From NCBI RefSeq assembly GCF_000017205.1, contig NC_009656.1:1864001-1928000 (forward strand): a DNA stretch of 64,000 nt, in the 5' to 3' direction. The stretch comes from Pseudomonas paraeruginosa PA7. Lineage in GTDB: Bacteria; Pseudomonadota; Gammaproteobacteria; Pseudomonadales; Pseudomonadaceae. This document shows, in pieces, positions 39,739 through 48,578 of this stretch. Position 1 is the first letter of the stretch, and each line of letters starts with the position of its first letter. The position numbers were made by a program, and so were the translations under genes. The notes under the pieces are model-generated. The model was not told the origin of the DNA. It saw only the letters and a list, made by a program, of their open reading frames with translations, and did no database searches.

Positions 39739-40207
39739 ATGGATCTGGCGCCTGCGCGCGCGCCTCGGTTACGCCGTGGCCCGGCAATTGATGGGGTGGC
39801 CCTGGCTGGTCAAGCAGCCGCGAGCCTGGCAATGGATGCAGGGCCAATTCTCGCGCATGGCCAACCTGGGGCATCGCGACGCCCAGGCTTTCTATGGTCA
39901 CCTGCTGCTGTTCCGCGGCCAGGGTTTCGGCGCGCGCGAGGAAGGCCTGCGCCTGCTGCGTCTGGCCGCCAGCGCGGGCGATGCGAAAGCGGCCTACCAG
40001 CTAGGCGTGCAGGCGCTCAAGGGCGACGCGCGGCAAGCGCCGGACGCACTGGCGGCCAGCCGCCACTGGGCGCAGGCGGCAGAGGCGGGGCACCCGCTGG
40101 CGGCGCGCAAGCTGGCGGAGCTGTACCGGGATGGCGGCCCCGGCCTGGCGCCGGACGGCAAGCGCGCCGACCACTATGCGCAACGGGCATCCGCGCTCGG
40201 CCTCTAG
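39728..40207 (+). CDS. Sel1-like (TPR-type) repeat protein
   Basis: A 159-residue protein with Sel1-like repeats seen in GHRDAQAFYGHLLLFRGQGF, GDAKAAYQLGVQALKGDARQ and GHPLAARKLAELYRDGGPGL. The N-terminus is amphipathic and Trp-rich (WPWLVKQPRAWQWMQ), without a signal peptide. Sel1 repeats mediate protein-protein contacts. It overlaps the upstream gene by 11 bp, making a three-gene cluster with the XRE protein. Confidence 0.85.
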   Translation: MNSEWIWRLRARLGYAVARQLMGWPWLVKQPRAWQWMQGQFSRMANLGHRDAQAFYGHLLLFRGQGFGAREEGLRLLRLAASAGDAKAAYQLGVQALKGDARQAPDALAASRHWAQAAEAGHPLAARKLAELYRDGGPGLAPDGKRADHYAQRASALGL

Positions 40208-40220
40208 TCTGGCGAACGGC

Positions 40221-41969
40221 TCAGGCGGCCTCGATCAGGTGCAGGCTGTAGCCTGGCACCGCCTTGGCCTGGTGCTTGGCCTCGGAGGCCAGCGTCGCCA
40301 GGTGCGCGGCATCCATGCCCTGGCAGGCCTCGGCCGGCAGATGCACCACGCCGACGGACAATGACAGCAGCGGGTACTCCTCGCGCTGGCCCTGGCGGTT
40401 GTGCGCGACGAAACAACCGGCTTCCAGGTGTTCGCGGCTGTAGAAGCGCCGGCATTGGCCCTGGAAGGTTTCCAGCAGCCGGTTGATCCGCCTGCGCCAG
40501 TCCTCGGGACCGAGCACCAGCATGAAGTCGTCGCCGCCGATGTGACCGACGAACTCGCAGCCTGGATCGATCCGTTCGCTCAGGCACTGCGCCAGGCACA
40601 GCAGGACCTCGTCGCCGCGGGCGTAGCCGTAGAGATCGTTGAAGGGCTTGAAACTGTCGATGTCGACGTAGCAGATAACCGCTTCGCGCCTTTGCTGCAG
40701 CAGGCGTTCGAGGCATTGCTGGATCGGTACGTTGCCGGGCAGCAGGGTGAGCGGATTGGCGTGCCGGGCCTGCTGGATCTTTTCCTCGGTGATCAGCCTG
40801 AGCACGTCGATCACCCGGCCCATCCCCGCATAGCGCCCGGCGTGGGTGATGATGAAGTCTTCCTCGATACGCTGGCGTGCGCGGCTGGTCAGCAAGCGGC
40901 TGACCTGCTGCAGGGTCTGACCGAGTTCCACGGCGAGAAAATCGTCGCTCATCAGGCGGCTGATCGGCTTGCGCAGGAACAGGTCGCAGGCGAAGGGCCG
41001 GAGCAAGGCGTCGGTGAGCGCGTGGCGGTGGACGATTCCGGACGGTCGAAGTTCTTCGTCGACAATCGCCAGGGAATTCAGATTGACCTGGCGGCGGAAG
41101 ATTTCCACCACGTCCTGGGTCGACGTGCGCGTGTCGACCGCACGCTGTTGCAGCAGCAGCGTGCGCAGATCGCCGGGCTGGTCGCCTGGAACTGGGGGGG
41201 AGCCGGTGGCGCCGGGCAGCATTTGCTGCACATCGGTCGCCGGATGCTCCTGCGGTCGGCCGAACAGATAGCCCTGTACCAGATCGACACCCATCTCGCT
41301 GAGCACCGCCAGTTCCTCCGCCAGCTCGATGCCCTCGGCAATCACCTGGGCGCGGGAGGCCCGCGCCATCTTCAGGATGGAGCCGACGAACTCGCGCTTC
41401 ACGGGATCCAGGTGGATGCCGTCGACGAAGTGGCGGTCGATCTTCACGTAGTCGGGACGCAATTCGGACCACAGACGCAGGCTGGAGTAGCCAGCACCGA
41501 GGTCGTCGAGGGCGATGGAGAAGCCCATGGCGCGATAGTGGTGCAGTGCGGTGTCGAGCAGGTCGAAGTCGTCGATGGGAGTCTGCTCGGTCAGCTCGAT
41601 CACCACCCGGTTCGGCGAGATCCCCAACTGTTGCAGCAATTGCAGGGTGCGGCCGGGCGGATGGCCGGCCTCGAGGAGGGATTCCGGCGAGACGTTGAGG
41701 AACAGCATGGCGTCGCCCTGGATGTCGCGGAAGCGCCTGAAAGCGCATTGCCGGCAAAGCAGTTCCAGTTCGCTCAGCCGCCCGCACTGGCGCGCGACGG
41801 CGAACAACGCCAGGGGCGAATGCAAGGGGCTGTTGGATGGGCCGCGGGTCAGCGCTTCGTAGCCGACCAGGCGCCGCTCGGAAAGCGAGAGGATGGGCTG
41901 GAACAGGCAGTGCAGGTCGCCATGGGCCAGGATGCTGTCCAGGGCGCTCAACTGCTCGGTGACGGTCAT
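40221..41969 (-). CDS. EAL-CBS-GGDEF cyclic-di-GMP protein
   Basis: A 582-residue cytoplasmic protein with an unusual order. The EAL phosphodiesterase domain (residues about 1-250) is complete in key motifs: YEALTR, FLNVSPESL, ELTEQ, ALDDLGAGYSSL, VKID, AEGIE. A CBS pair follows (about 265-400). The C-terminal GGDEF domain has GGDDF in place of GGDEF or GGEEF, so cyclase activity is doubtful. There is no membrane segment. The start lies downstream of the prc terminator; weaker upstream starts would fall inside it. Confidence 0.9.
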   Translation of the reverse strand: MTVTEQLSALDSILAHGDLHCLFQPILSLSERRLVGYEALTRGPSNSPLHSPLALFAVARQCGRLSELELLCRQCAFRRFRDIQGDAMLFLNVSPESLLEAGHPPGRTLQLLQQLGISPNRVVIELTEQTPIDDFDLLDTALHHYRAMGFSIALDDLGAGYSSLRLWSELRPDYVKIDRHFVDGIHLDPVKREFVGSILKMARASRAQVIAEGIELAEELAVLSEMGVDLVQGYLFGRPQEHPATDVQQMLPGATGSPPVPGDQPGDLRTLLLQQRAVDTRTSTQDVVEIFRRQVNLNSLAIVDEELRPSGIVHRHALTDALLRPFACDLFLRKPISRLMSDDFLAVELGQTLQQVSRLLTSRARQRIEEDFIITHAGRYAGMGRVIDVLRLITEEKIQQARHANPLTLLPGNVPIQQCLERLLQQRREAVICYVDIDSFKPFNDLYGYARGDEVLLCLAQCLSERIDPGCEFVGHIGGDDFMLVLGPEDWRRRINRLLETFQGQCRRFYSREHLEAGCFVAHNRQGQREEYPLLSLSVGVVHLPAEACQGMDAAHLATLASEAKHQAKAVPGYSLHLIEAA

Positions 41970-41989
41970 GGGACGGTCTCGTCGGAATG

Positions 41990-42015
41990 AAAAGGGCCGG
42001 TTGTGCAACCGGCCC
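41990..42015 (-). terminator. Intrinsic terminator of prc
   Basis: Minus strand: GGGCCGGTTG-CA-CAACCGGCCC followed by TTTT, 49 bp after the prc stop. It separates prc from the downstream c-di-GMP gene. Confidence 0.85.
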
Positions 42016-42063
42016 CGTATTTCACGACAGTCCCATGTCTGTTTTATGACGCTCCCGCTGAAC

Positions 42064-44163
42064 TCAGTGCTTGGCCACCGCCGAGTTGAGGTTCAGGTAG
42101 TCCAGCAGGATGTGCCCGGACTCGGTGAGGTAGGCGTCGTCCTGCGGCTTGGTCTTGTCGTCCTCTTCTGGCAGGGCGTTCTCGTCCTCGCGCTTGAGTT
42201 CCTTCAGCGGTTCCTGGCCCTTGGACTTGCGCAGGGCGTTCTCCATGGCCAACTGGCGGTTCTCGATGCTGGTCTGCTGGGCGCGACGCTTGGCCTCGTT
42301 CAGGCTGACGGTCTTCTCCTTCATCAGCTCCTGGGCCAGGGCCAGGCGCTTGCGGGCATAGACGAAGTCGGCGTTGTTCTCGGTGCGCGCGTCGTGCTGG
42401 GCCTTGAGTTGCGCGAGGAACGGCTTGAACGGATTGGCCTCGTCCTTCACCACCGGGCGGATGGTGTCCCACGGCATCGAGTCGGGCAGGGCGCTTTCGC
42501 CGATTTCCTTGTCGTCGACGATGGACGGGTAGCTGATGTCCGGGATCACGCCCTGGTGCTGGGTGCTCTGCCCGGAGACACGGTAGAACTTCGCCAGGGT
42601 CAGCTTCAGTTCGCCGTGGTTGAGCGGCTGGATGGTCTGCACGGTGCCCTTGCCGAAGGTCTGTCCACCGAGGATCAGCGCGCGGTGGTAGTCCTGCATG
42701 GCGCCGGCGAAGATCTCCGAGGCGGAGGCCGAAAGACGGTTGACCAGCACCGCCAGCGGGCCGGTGTAGAAGGCCTTGCCTTCGTCGTCGTTGAGCACGT
42801 CGACGCGACCGTCGCTGTTGCGCACCAGGACGGTCGGGCCCTGGTCGATGAACAGGCCGGTCAGCTCGGTGGCTTCCTGCAGGGAGCCGCCACCATTGTT
42901 GCGCAGGTCGAGGACGATGCCGTCGACCTTGTCCTTCTGCAGTTCGGCGACCAGCTTCTTGACGTCGCGGGTGGTGCTCTTGTAGTTCGGGTCGCCGGCG
43001 CGGTAGGCCTTGAAGTCCAGGTAGAAGGCCGGCAGGTCGATCACGCCGAGCTTGTAGCTGCGGCCCTCGTGGTCGACATTGATGATGGATTTCTTCGCCG
43101 CCTGGTCTTCCAGCTTCACCGCCTCGCGGGTGATGGCGACGATCTTGCTGGTCTGGTCGTTCGGCGCGTTGCTCGCCGGGATCACTTCCAGGCGCACCTG
43201 CGAACCTTTCGGCCCACGGATCAGTTTGACCACTTCGTCCAGGCGCCAGCCGACCACGTCGACCATCTCGCCCTTGCCCTGGGCGACGCCGATGATCTTG
43301 TCGGAGGTGGCGATCTGCTTGCTCTTCGCCGCCGGGCCGGCCGGTACCAGGCGCACGACCTTGACGTAGTCGTTGTCGCTCTGCAACACCGCGCCGATGC
43401 CTTCCAGCGAGAGGCTCATGTTGATGTCGAAGTTTTCCGCGTTATCCGGCGACAGGTACTGGGTATGCGGGTCGTAGGACTGGGCGAAGGCGTTGATGTA
43501 GGCCTGGAAGATATCTTCGCTGCGGGTCTGCTTCAGGCGCGACAGCTGGTTCTTGTAGCGCTTGGTGAGCTGTTCCTGGATCGCCTTGTCGTCCTTGCCG
43601 GTGATCTTCAGGCGCAGGACCTCGTCCTTGACCTTCTTGCGCCAGAGGTCGTCGAGCTCTGCGGTGTCCTTAGCCCAGGGAGCCTTCTCGCGGTCGATCA
43701 GCAGGCTCTCGTCGACGCTGAAGTCGATCTTGTCGACGCCCTTGTCGAGCATCGCCAGGGCATAGTCGAGGCGGCCCCTCAGGCGGTCGAGGTGGCGCTT
43801 GTAGATGACGAAGCCGGGATCCAGGTCGCCGCTCTTGAGGAAGTCGTCGAACCTGTTGCGCCAGCGATCGAACTCGGCGATGTCGCCGGCGGTGAAGTAC
43901 ATCCGCGCCGGGTCGAGCATCTTCAGGTAGCTGTCGTAGATCTTGGCCGAGCGCTCGTCGTTCAGTGGCGGCTTGTTGTAGTGATGACGCTTGAGCAGTT
44001 CCACCACGTTGAGGCTGGCGATGACCTGCTCGCGGTCCGGCTGCAGGCTGTCCCAGGGGTTCTGGGGGCCGCTGCCGACGGAGACGGCGGTCGAGGCGAA
44101 CAGCGGCAGCGAACTGGCGCCGAGGAGGAGCAACAGGGCGGTACGGGGCAGAAAACGCTTCAT
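42064..44163 (-). CDS. algO: Periplasmic tail-specific protease Prc (AlgO)
   Basis: A 699-residue C-terminal processing protease with a signal peptide (LLLLLGASSLPLFA). An N-terminal helical domain is followed by a PDZ domain (LSLEGIGAVLQSDNDYVKVV) and the S41 protease core with the catalytic Ser in SASASEIFAG and Lys in GGQTFGKGTVQ. The C-terminal region is long and charged. In P. aeruginosa, Prc/AlgO degrades truncated MucA and so promotes alginate production. A small hairpin with a U tract lies about 75 nt upstream of the start. Confidence 0.95.
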   Translation of the reverse strand: MKRFLPRTALLLLLGASSLPLFASTAVSVGSGPQNPWDSLQPDREQVIASLNVVELLKRHHYNKPPLNDERSAKIYDSYLKMLDPARMYFTAGDIAEFDRWRNRFDDFLKSGDLDPGFVIYKRHLDRLRGRLDYALAMLDKGVDKIDFSVDESLLIDREKAPWAKDTAELDDLWRKKVKDEVLRLKITGKDDKAIQEQLTKRYKNQLSRLKQTRSEDIFQAYINAFAQSYDPHTQYLSPDNAENFDINMSLSLEGIGAVLQSDNDYVKVVRLVPAGPAAKSKQIATSDKIIGVAQGKGEMVDVVGWRLDEVVKLIRGPKGSQVRLEVIPASNAPNDQTSKIVAITREAVKLEDQAAKKSIINVDHEGRSYKLGVIDLPAFYLDFKAYRAGDPNYKSTTRDVKKLVAELQKDKVDGIVLDLRNNGGGSLQEATELTGLFIDQGPTVLVRNSDGRVDVLNDDEGKAFYTGPLAVLVNRLSASASEIFAGAMQDYHRALILGGQTFGKGTVQTIQPLNHGELKLTLAKFYRVSGQSTQHQGVIPDISYPSIVDDKEIGESALPDSMPWDTIRPVVKDEANPFKPFLAQLKAQHDARTENNADFVYARKRLALAQELMKEKTVSLNEAKRRAQQTSIENRQLAMENALRKSKGQEPLKELKREDENALPEEDDKTKPQDDAYLTESGHILLDYLNLNSAVAKH

Positions 44164-44239
44164 GCTGATTCGACTGATCGCGGAGTAATGACGCATATTA
44201 GGCCTTATTAGCCGGCGCCGGGTTCCCTTGGCGCAATGC

Positions 44240-44266
44240 AAAAAGCCCGACTCTGGGTGATCGGGC
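44240..44266 (-). terminator. Terminator-like hairpin upstream of prc
   Basis: Minus strand: GCCCGA, a 10-nt loop, TCGGGC, then TTTTT. It lies 77 nt before the prc start, with no upstream gene on that strand to terminate. It could attenuate prc transcription or shield it from antisense read-through. Confidence 0.45.
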
Positions 44267-44292
44267 CGTGACAACCCCACTATGGAGGCAGC

Positions 44293-45255
44293 GTGAACGC
44301 ATTGCAAGGTATCGAAGGTCGTGTCGAGTGGTCGGAAATCGCCGTCCCGTCCTGCGGCCAGGGCGAAATCCGCATCCGCGTGGCGGCCGCCGGACTCAAC
44401 CGCGCCGACCTGTTGCAGAAGGCCGGGCTCTACCCGCCGCCGCCCGGCGCCAGCCCGGCGCTGGGGCTCGAGTGCTCCGGAGTGGTCAGCGAGGTGGGCG
44501 CGGGCAGCACCTGGCAGGTCGGCGACCGGGTTTGCGCGCTGCTCGCCGGCGGCGGCATGGCCGAGGAAGTGGTGGTGGACGCGCGCCACGTGCTGCCGGT
44601 CCCGGCAGGGCTGAGCCTGGCGGAGGCGGCGGGGATTCCGGAGGTCTACGCCACGGCCTGGCTGAACCTGTTCCAGCTGGCGGCGTTGCAGCCCGGCGAG
44701 AAGGTGCTGCTGCACGCCGGCGCCAGCGGCGTCGGTTCGGCCGGCATCCAGCTGTGCAAGGCGTTCGGCAATCCCTGCTGGGTCAGCGTCGGCTCCGCCG
44801 AGCGCCTGGCCTACTGCGAGTCCCTCGGTGCCGCCGGCGGCGTGCTGCGCAAGCAGAGCCTGGAGTCGCTGCGCGACTTCGCGCCGTTCGACGTGATCCT
44901 CGACCCGGTCGGCGCCCGCTATGCGGCGCTCAACCTGGAGCTGCTGCGGCGCGACGGGCGCTGGGTGATCATCGGCCTGATGGGCGGTCGCGAGGCGCAG
45001 CTGGACCTGGCGCAACTGCTGGGCAAGCGTATCCAGCTGACGGGGTCGACCCTGCGCACCCGCGACGCCGACTTCAAGGCGCAGCTGATCGCCGAGCTGG
45101 GCCTGAAGGTCTGGCCATTGTTCTCCGCCGGGAAACTCCGCGCGCAGTTGGAGCGAACCTTCCCGATCGGCGACGCCGGGGCGGCCTTCGAGGCGCTGGC
45201 GAGCAACCAGGTGCAGGGCAAGGTGGTGCTGGTGGTGGATCCGTCACTGGCCTGA
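44293..45255 (+). CDS. NAD(P)H:quinone oxidoreductase, zinc-independent MDR family
   Basis: A 320-residue medium-chain oxidoreductase of the QOR/PIG3 type. It has the N-terminal GroES-like domain (AGLNRADLLQKAGLYPPPPG, the quinone reductase signature) and a Rossmann domain with VLLHAGASGVGSAGIQL. Structural and catalytic zinc cysteines are absent, as in quinone reductases. The GTG start follows TGGAGG. It diverges from prc and converges on the HAD phosphatase gene. Confidence 0.92.
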   Translation: MNALQGIEGRVEWSEIAVPSCGQGEIRIRVAAAGLNRADLLQKAGLYPPPPGASPALGLECSGVVSEVGAGSTWQVGDRVCALLAGGGMAEEVVVDARHVLPVPAGLSLAEAAGIPEVYATAWLNLFQLAALQPGEKVLLHAGASGVGSAGIQLCKAFGNPCWVSVGSAERLAYCESLGAAGGVLRKQSLESLRDFAPFDVILDPVGARYAALNLELLRRDGRWVIIGLMGGREAQLDLAQLLGKRIQLTGSTLRTRDADFKAQLIAELGLKVWPLFSAGKLRAQLERTFPIGDAGAAFEALASNQVQGKVVLVVDPSLA

Positions 45256-45306
45256 GCAGCCAGGTGCCGGAGGCGTGAACCGGGCGCGCTTTCGAGGCGG
45301 ATTCCG

Positions 45307-45957
45307 TCAGCGCCAGGCGTGCACCGGCCAGCCCATTTCCTTGGCGTAGGCGAGCAGGGTCGGGTCCGGGTTGACCGTGTTCGGATGGCCGACCAGCTTC
45401 AGCAGCGGCAGGTCGTTGCGCGAGTCCGAATAGAACCAGGCGTCGGCCAGCTGGCGATCGTCTCCTTCCAGCAGGTCGAGCAGGCGCAATACCTTGCCTT
45501 CGCGATAGGTGAGGGTGCCGAGGGTGCGGCCGGTGTAGTGTCCGTCGAGCACTTCCAGATCGATGGCGAGGACTTCGTCGACGCCGATCCGCGCCGCGAT
45601 CGGCTTGACCAGGTGCACTCCGGAGGCGGAGACGATCAGCACCCGGTCGTTGGCGCTGCGGTGACGTGCCAGGCAGGCGCAGGCGTCGCTGTAGATCAGC
45701 GGCTCGATGACCTCCTCGACGTAGGCTTCCACTTCCCGCTCGATTTCCTCCACGCTGCGGCCGATCAGCGGTTGCAGGGTGTACTCCATGTACAGGTCCA
45801 TGGACAGCTTGCCTTCGGCGTACTGTTCCATCAGTTCGGCGTCGCGGCGGACGAAGGATTCGTCGACCCAGCCGAGACTCGCCATGCGCTGGCTCCACAG
45901 GCTGGAGCAGTCGCCGTGGATCATGGTCTCGTCCAGGTCGAAGATCACCAGGCTCAT
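45307..45957 (-). CDS. HAD subfamily IB phosphatase (SerB-like)
   Basis: A 216-residue phosphatase. Motif I is FDLDETMIHGD, motif II LIVSASGVHL, and motif III with the acidic pair is WFYSDSRNDLPLLKLVG. The subfamily IB cap lies between motifs I and II. It is the last gene of the ABC operon, and its ATG overlaps the ATPase stop by 1 bp. It likely removes phosphate from the imported compound or a product of it. The precise substrate is inferred only. Confidence 0.88.
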   Translation of the reverse strand: MSLVIFDLDETMIHGDCSSLWSQRMASLGWVDESFVRRDAELMEQYAEGKLSMDLYMEYTLQPLIGRSVEEIEREVEAYVEEVIEPLIYSDACACLARHRSANDRVLIVSASGVHLVKPIAARIGVDEVLAIDLEVLDGHYTGRTLGTLTYREGKVLRLLDLLEGDDRQLADAWFYSDSRNDLPLLKLVGHPNTVNPDPTLLAYAKEMGWPVHAWR

Positions 45958-46952
45958 CAAGCTACCTCTCGAATACTGTTGCGATCGATGACCAGCGTCA
46001 GTCGACTGCCGGCCGGATACAGGCGGTCTGCGCTGCGGTTGAGGACGTCGACGGTGAGTTCCACCCCGGCCGCCTCGACGCGGTAACGGATCACGTTGCC
46101 GAGCAGACTGTGCGAGCGTACCAGCGCCGGCACGCCTTCGCTCGCTTCGTTGCCCAGGCGCAGGGATTCCGGGCGGATCGCCACCTGCTGCGCGCAGGGC
46201 CGGCCGAGCAGGCGGCTGGCCTGTTCGGCGTCGAGCAGGTTGTAGTTGCCGATGAAGCCGGCGGCGAAGGCGTTTTCCGGCGCGGTGTAGAGGGTCTCCG
46301 CGTCGCCGCTCTGGACGATGCGCCCGGCGTTCATCAGGACGATGCGGTCGGACAGGGTCAGCGCCTCCTCCTGGTCGTGGGTGACGAATACGGTGGTCAG
46401 CCCCAGCTCCTGCTGGATCCGCCGGATCTGTTCGCGCAGGTGCTTGCGGATGCGCGCGTCGAGGGCCGACAGCGGCTCGTCGAGCAACAGCAGGCGCGGC
46501 CGGGTCACCAGCGAACGGGCCAGCGCCACGCGCTGGCACTGCCCGCCGGAAAGCTGGTGCGGGTAGCGCGCGGCGTAGTCGCCCAGCTCCACCAGTTCGA
46601 TGGCTTCGGCAACACGCTTCTGCAGTTCCGCCGCCGGCACCTTCTGCATGCGCAGGCCGAAGGCGATGTTCTGCTGCACGCTCATGTTGGGAAACAGCGC
46701 GTAGCTCTGGAACACCATGGCGATGCCGCGCTTCTGCGGCGGCAACGGCACCACGTCCTCGCCGTCGATGAGGATGCGCCCGCCATCGACCTCGGTAAGC
46801 CCGGCGATGCAGCGCAACAGGGTGGACTTGCCGCAGCCGCTGGGGCCGAGCAGGGTGACGAACTCGCCGCGGGCGGCGGCGAAGTCGATATCGCGGAAGA
46901 TGCTGGTGGCACCGTAGCTCTTGTCGAGCTGCTCGACACTGACGAACGACAT
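45957..46952 (-). CDS. ABC transporter ATP-binding protein
   Basis: A 331-residue ATPase of the polyamine/iron/2-aminoethylphosphonate importer class. Walker A is GPSGCGKST, the Q-loop is in MVFQSYALFPN, the signature is LSGGQCQR, Walker B is LLLLDEPLSALD and the H-loop VTHDQEEAL. A C-terminal TOBE-like regulatory domain follows (QQVAIRPESLRLGN). It energises the two permeases encoded just upstream, 2 bp away. Confidence 0.93.
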   Translation of the reverse strand: MSFVSVEQLDKSYGATSIFRDIDFAAARGEFVTLLGPSGCGKSTLLRCIAGLTEVDGGRILIDGEDVVPLPPQKRGIAMVFQSYALFPNMSVQQNIAFGLRMQKVPAAELQKRVAEAIELVELGDYAARYPHQLSGGQCQRVALARSLVTRPRLLLLDEPLSALDARIRKHLREQIRRIQQELGLTTVFVTHDQEEALTLSDRIVLMNAGRIVQSGDAETLYTAPENAFAAGFIGNYNLLDAEQASRLLGRPCAQQVAIRPESLRLGNEASEGVPALVRSHSLLGNVIRYRVEAAGVELTVDVLNRSADRLYPAGSRLTLVIDRNSIREVA

Positions 46953-46954
46953 GA

Positions 46955-47752
46955 TCAGGCCTTGTCCTTGTTCAGTCGGTTGGCCGCCCAGGTCAGGACC
47001 AGGACGAACACGAAGTAGGAGACCACCACCGCGCTGGTGTAGTGGCCGCTGCTGTTGCGCATGTTGTTGAGGAATACCTGCAGGGTCTCGTAGCGGGTGC
47101 CGACCAGCAGGTTGGCGAAGACGAATTCGCCGATGAGGAAGGAGAACGACAGCAGCAGGGCCACCATCACGCCCTTGCGCAGGTTCGGCAGCACCACCAG
47201 CAGCGCGGCTTTCCAGGTGCTGGCGCCGAGCAGGTGGGCGGCATCCATCAGGTCGCGCAGGTTGATCGCCTGCAGGTTGTTGGTGATCGCCCGGTACATG
47301 AACGGCAGGGCGATGGTGAAGTAGCAGCCGACCAGCACCCAGGGCGTGCCGATCATTTCCAGCGGTCCGCTGGCGTAGAGCTGCAGCAGGCCTACCGAGG
47401 ACACGATCGGCGGCACCGCGAAGGGCAGCAGGATGAGCACGTTCATCACCCCGTCCAGGCGCGGGAAACGGTAGTGGATGACGAACATCAGCGGCAGGAT
47501 CAGCAGCACGCTGAACGCCAGGGCGCCGAAGCAGACCAGCAGCGAGCGGCCGAAGGCCAGCAGGAAGCGCTGGTCGCTCCACAGCGTCAGGTACCACTTC
47601 AGGGTCAGGCCGTCGGGCAGCAGGGTCGCCGACCATTGGGTGGCCAGCGAGTAGAGCAGGGTCGCCGCCAGCGGCAGGACCAGGATCAGGAACAGCGCGC
47701 AGACCACCAGGCGATGGTAGAGCGCGACGGGACCTCGTTCAGCGCGCGACAT
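46955..47752 (-). CDS. ABC transporter permease 2
   Basis: A 265-residue inner-membrane permease with six helices. The EAA cytoplasmic loop is DAAHLLGASTWKAALLVVLP. It belongs to the PotC-like MetI superfamily. Its start overlaps the end of the other permease by 14 bp. A second copy-like permease is needed for the heterodimer, and one is present. Confidence 0.92.
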   Translation of the reverse strand: MSRAERGPVALYHRLVVCALFLILVLPLAATLLYSLATQWSATLLPDGLTLKWYLTLWSDQRFLLAFGRSLLVCFGALAFSVLLILPLMFVIHYRFPRLDGVMNVLILLPFAVPPIVSSVGLLQLYASGPLEMIGTPWVLVGCYFTIALPFMYRAITNNLQAINLRDLMDAAHLLGASTWKAALLVVLPNLRKGVMVALLLSFSFLIGEFVFANLLVGTRYETLQVFLNNMRNSSGHYTSAVVVSYFVFVLVLTWAANRLNKDKA

Positions 47753-48578
47753 GGTAGCTCCTGCGCAGCAGCCATTGGTGGACCAGGGTGATCAGGGTCA
47801 TCAGGCCGACCAGCACCATGGCCAGGGCGCTGGCCATGTTCGGGTCGGGGAACACGTCGCCGGCGACCAGCGCGCCGATGCGGATCGGGATCACGTTGAA
47901 GTTGCCGGTGGTCAGCGAGTACACCGTGGCGTAGGCGCCGAGGGCGTTGGCCAGGAGGATGACGAAGGTACCCAGCAGCGCCGGGGTCAGCACCGGGATG
48001 CCGATGTGCCGCCAGTACTGCCAGCCGTTTGCGCCGAGCAGCGCGGCGGACTCGCGCCAGTCCTCGCGCAGGGCATCGAAGGCCGGGTAGAGCAGCATCA
48101 CTCCGAGGGGAATCTGGAAATAGGTATAGAGGATGATCAGGCCGGTCTTCGAGTAGAGATTGAAGTCGTCGATCCAGCCGGCCTGCTTGAGCAACAGGGT
48201 CAGCGCGCCGTTGAAGCCGAGCAGGATGATGAAGGCGAACGCCAGCGGCACCCCGGCGAAGTTGCTGGTCATGTTGGAGAAGGCCATGACGAAGTCGCGC
48301 AGGCGGCTGTCGACGTGGCGCAGCGAATGGCTGCCGAGCACCGCGACGAGCAGGCCGAGCAGGCTCGACCAGCCGGCGATCTCCAGGCTGTGGCGGATCG
48401 CCTGGCGGTAGAAGGGCGAGCCGAACAGCTCCAGGTAGTTGGCCAGGCTCCAGGCGTCGCTGGCCTTCAGGCTGTTCAGCGCGACCCAGGCCAGCGGCGC
48501 TAACTGGAAAATCACGAAGAACGCCGCGAAGGGCAGCAGGAGCAGCAGCGCCAGCCATCTGCCGGATAGTCGTTTCAT
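47739..48578 (-). CDS. ABC transporter permease 1
   Basis: A 279-residue inner-membrane permease (PotB-like). The first helix is ALLLLLPFAAFFVIFQLAPL, and the EAA loop is ESAALLGANGWQYWRHIGIP. It overlaps the phosphodiesterase-like gene upstream by 4 bp (ATGA) and the second permease downstream by 14 bp, so translation is coupled through the operon. Confidence 0.92.
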   Translation of the reverse strand: MKRLSGRWLALLLLLPFAAFFVIFQLAPLAWVALNSLKASDAWSLANYLELFGSPFYRQAIRHSLEIAGWSSLLGLLVAVLGSHSLRHVDSRLRDFVMAFSNMTSNFAGVPLAFAFIILLGFNGALTLLLKQAGWIDDFNLYSKTGLIILYTYFQIPLGVMLLYPAFDALREDWRESAALLGANGWQYWRHIGIPVLTPALLGTFVILLANALGAYATVYSLTTGNFNVIPIRIGALVAGDVFPDPNMASALAMVLVGLMTLITLVHQWLLRRSYHVAR

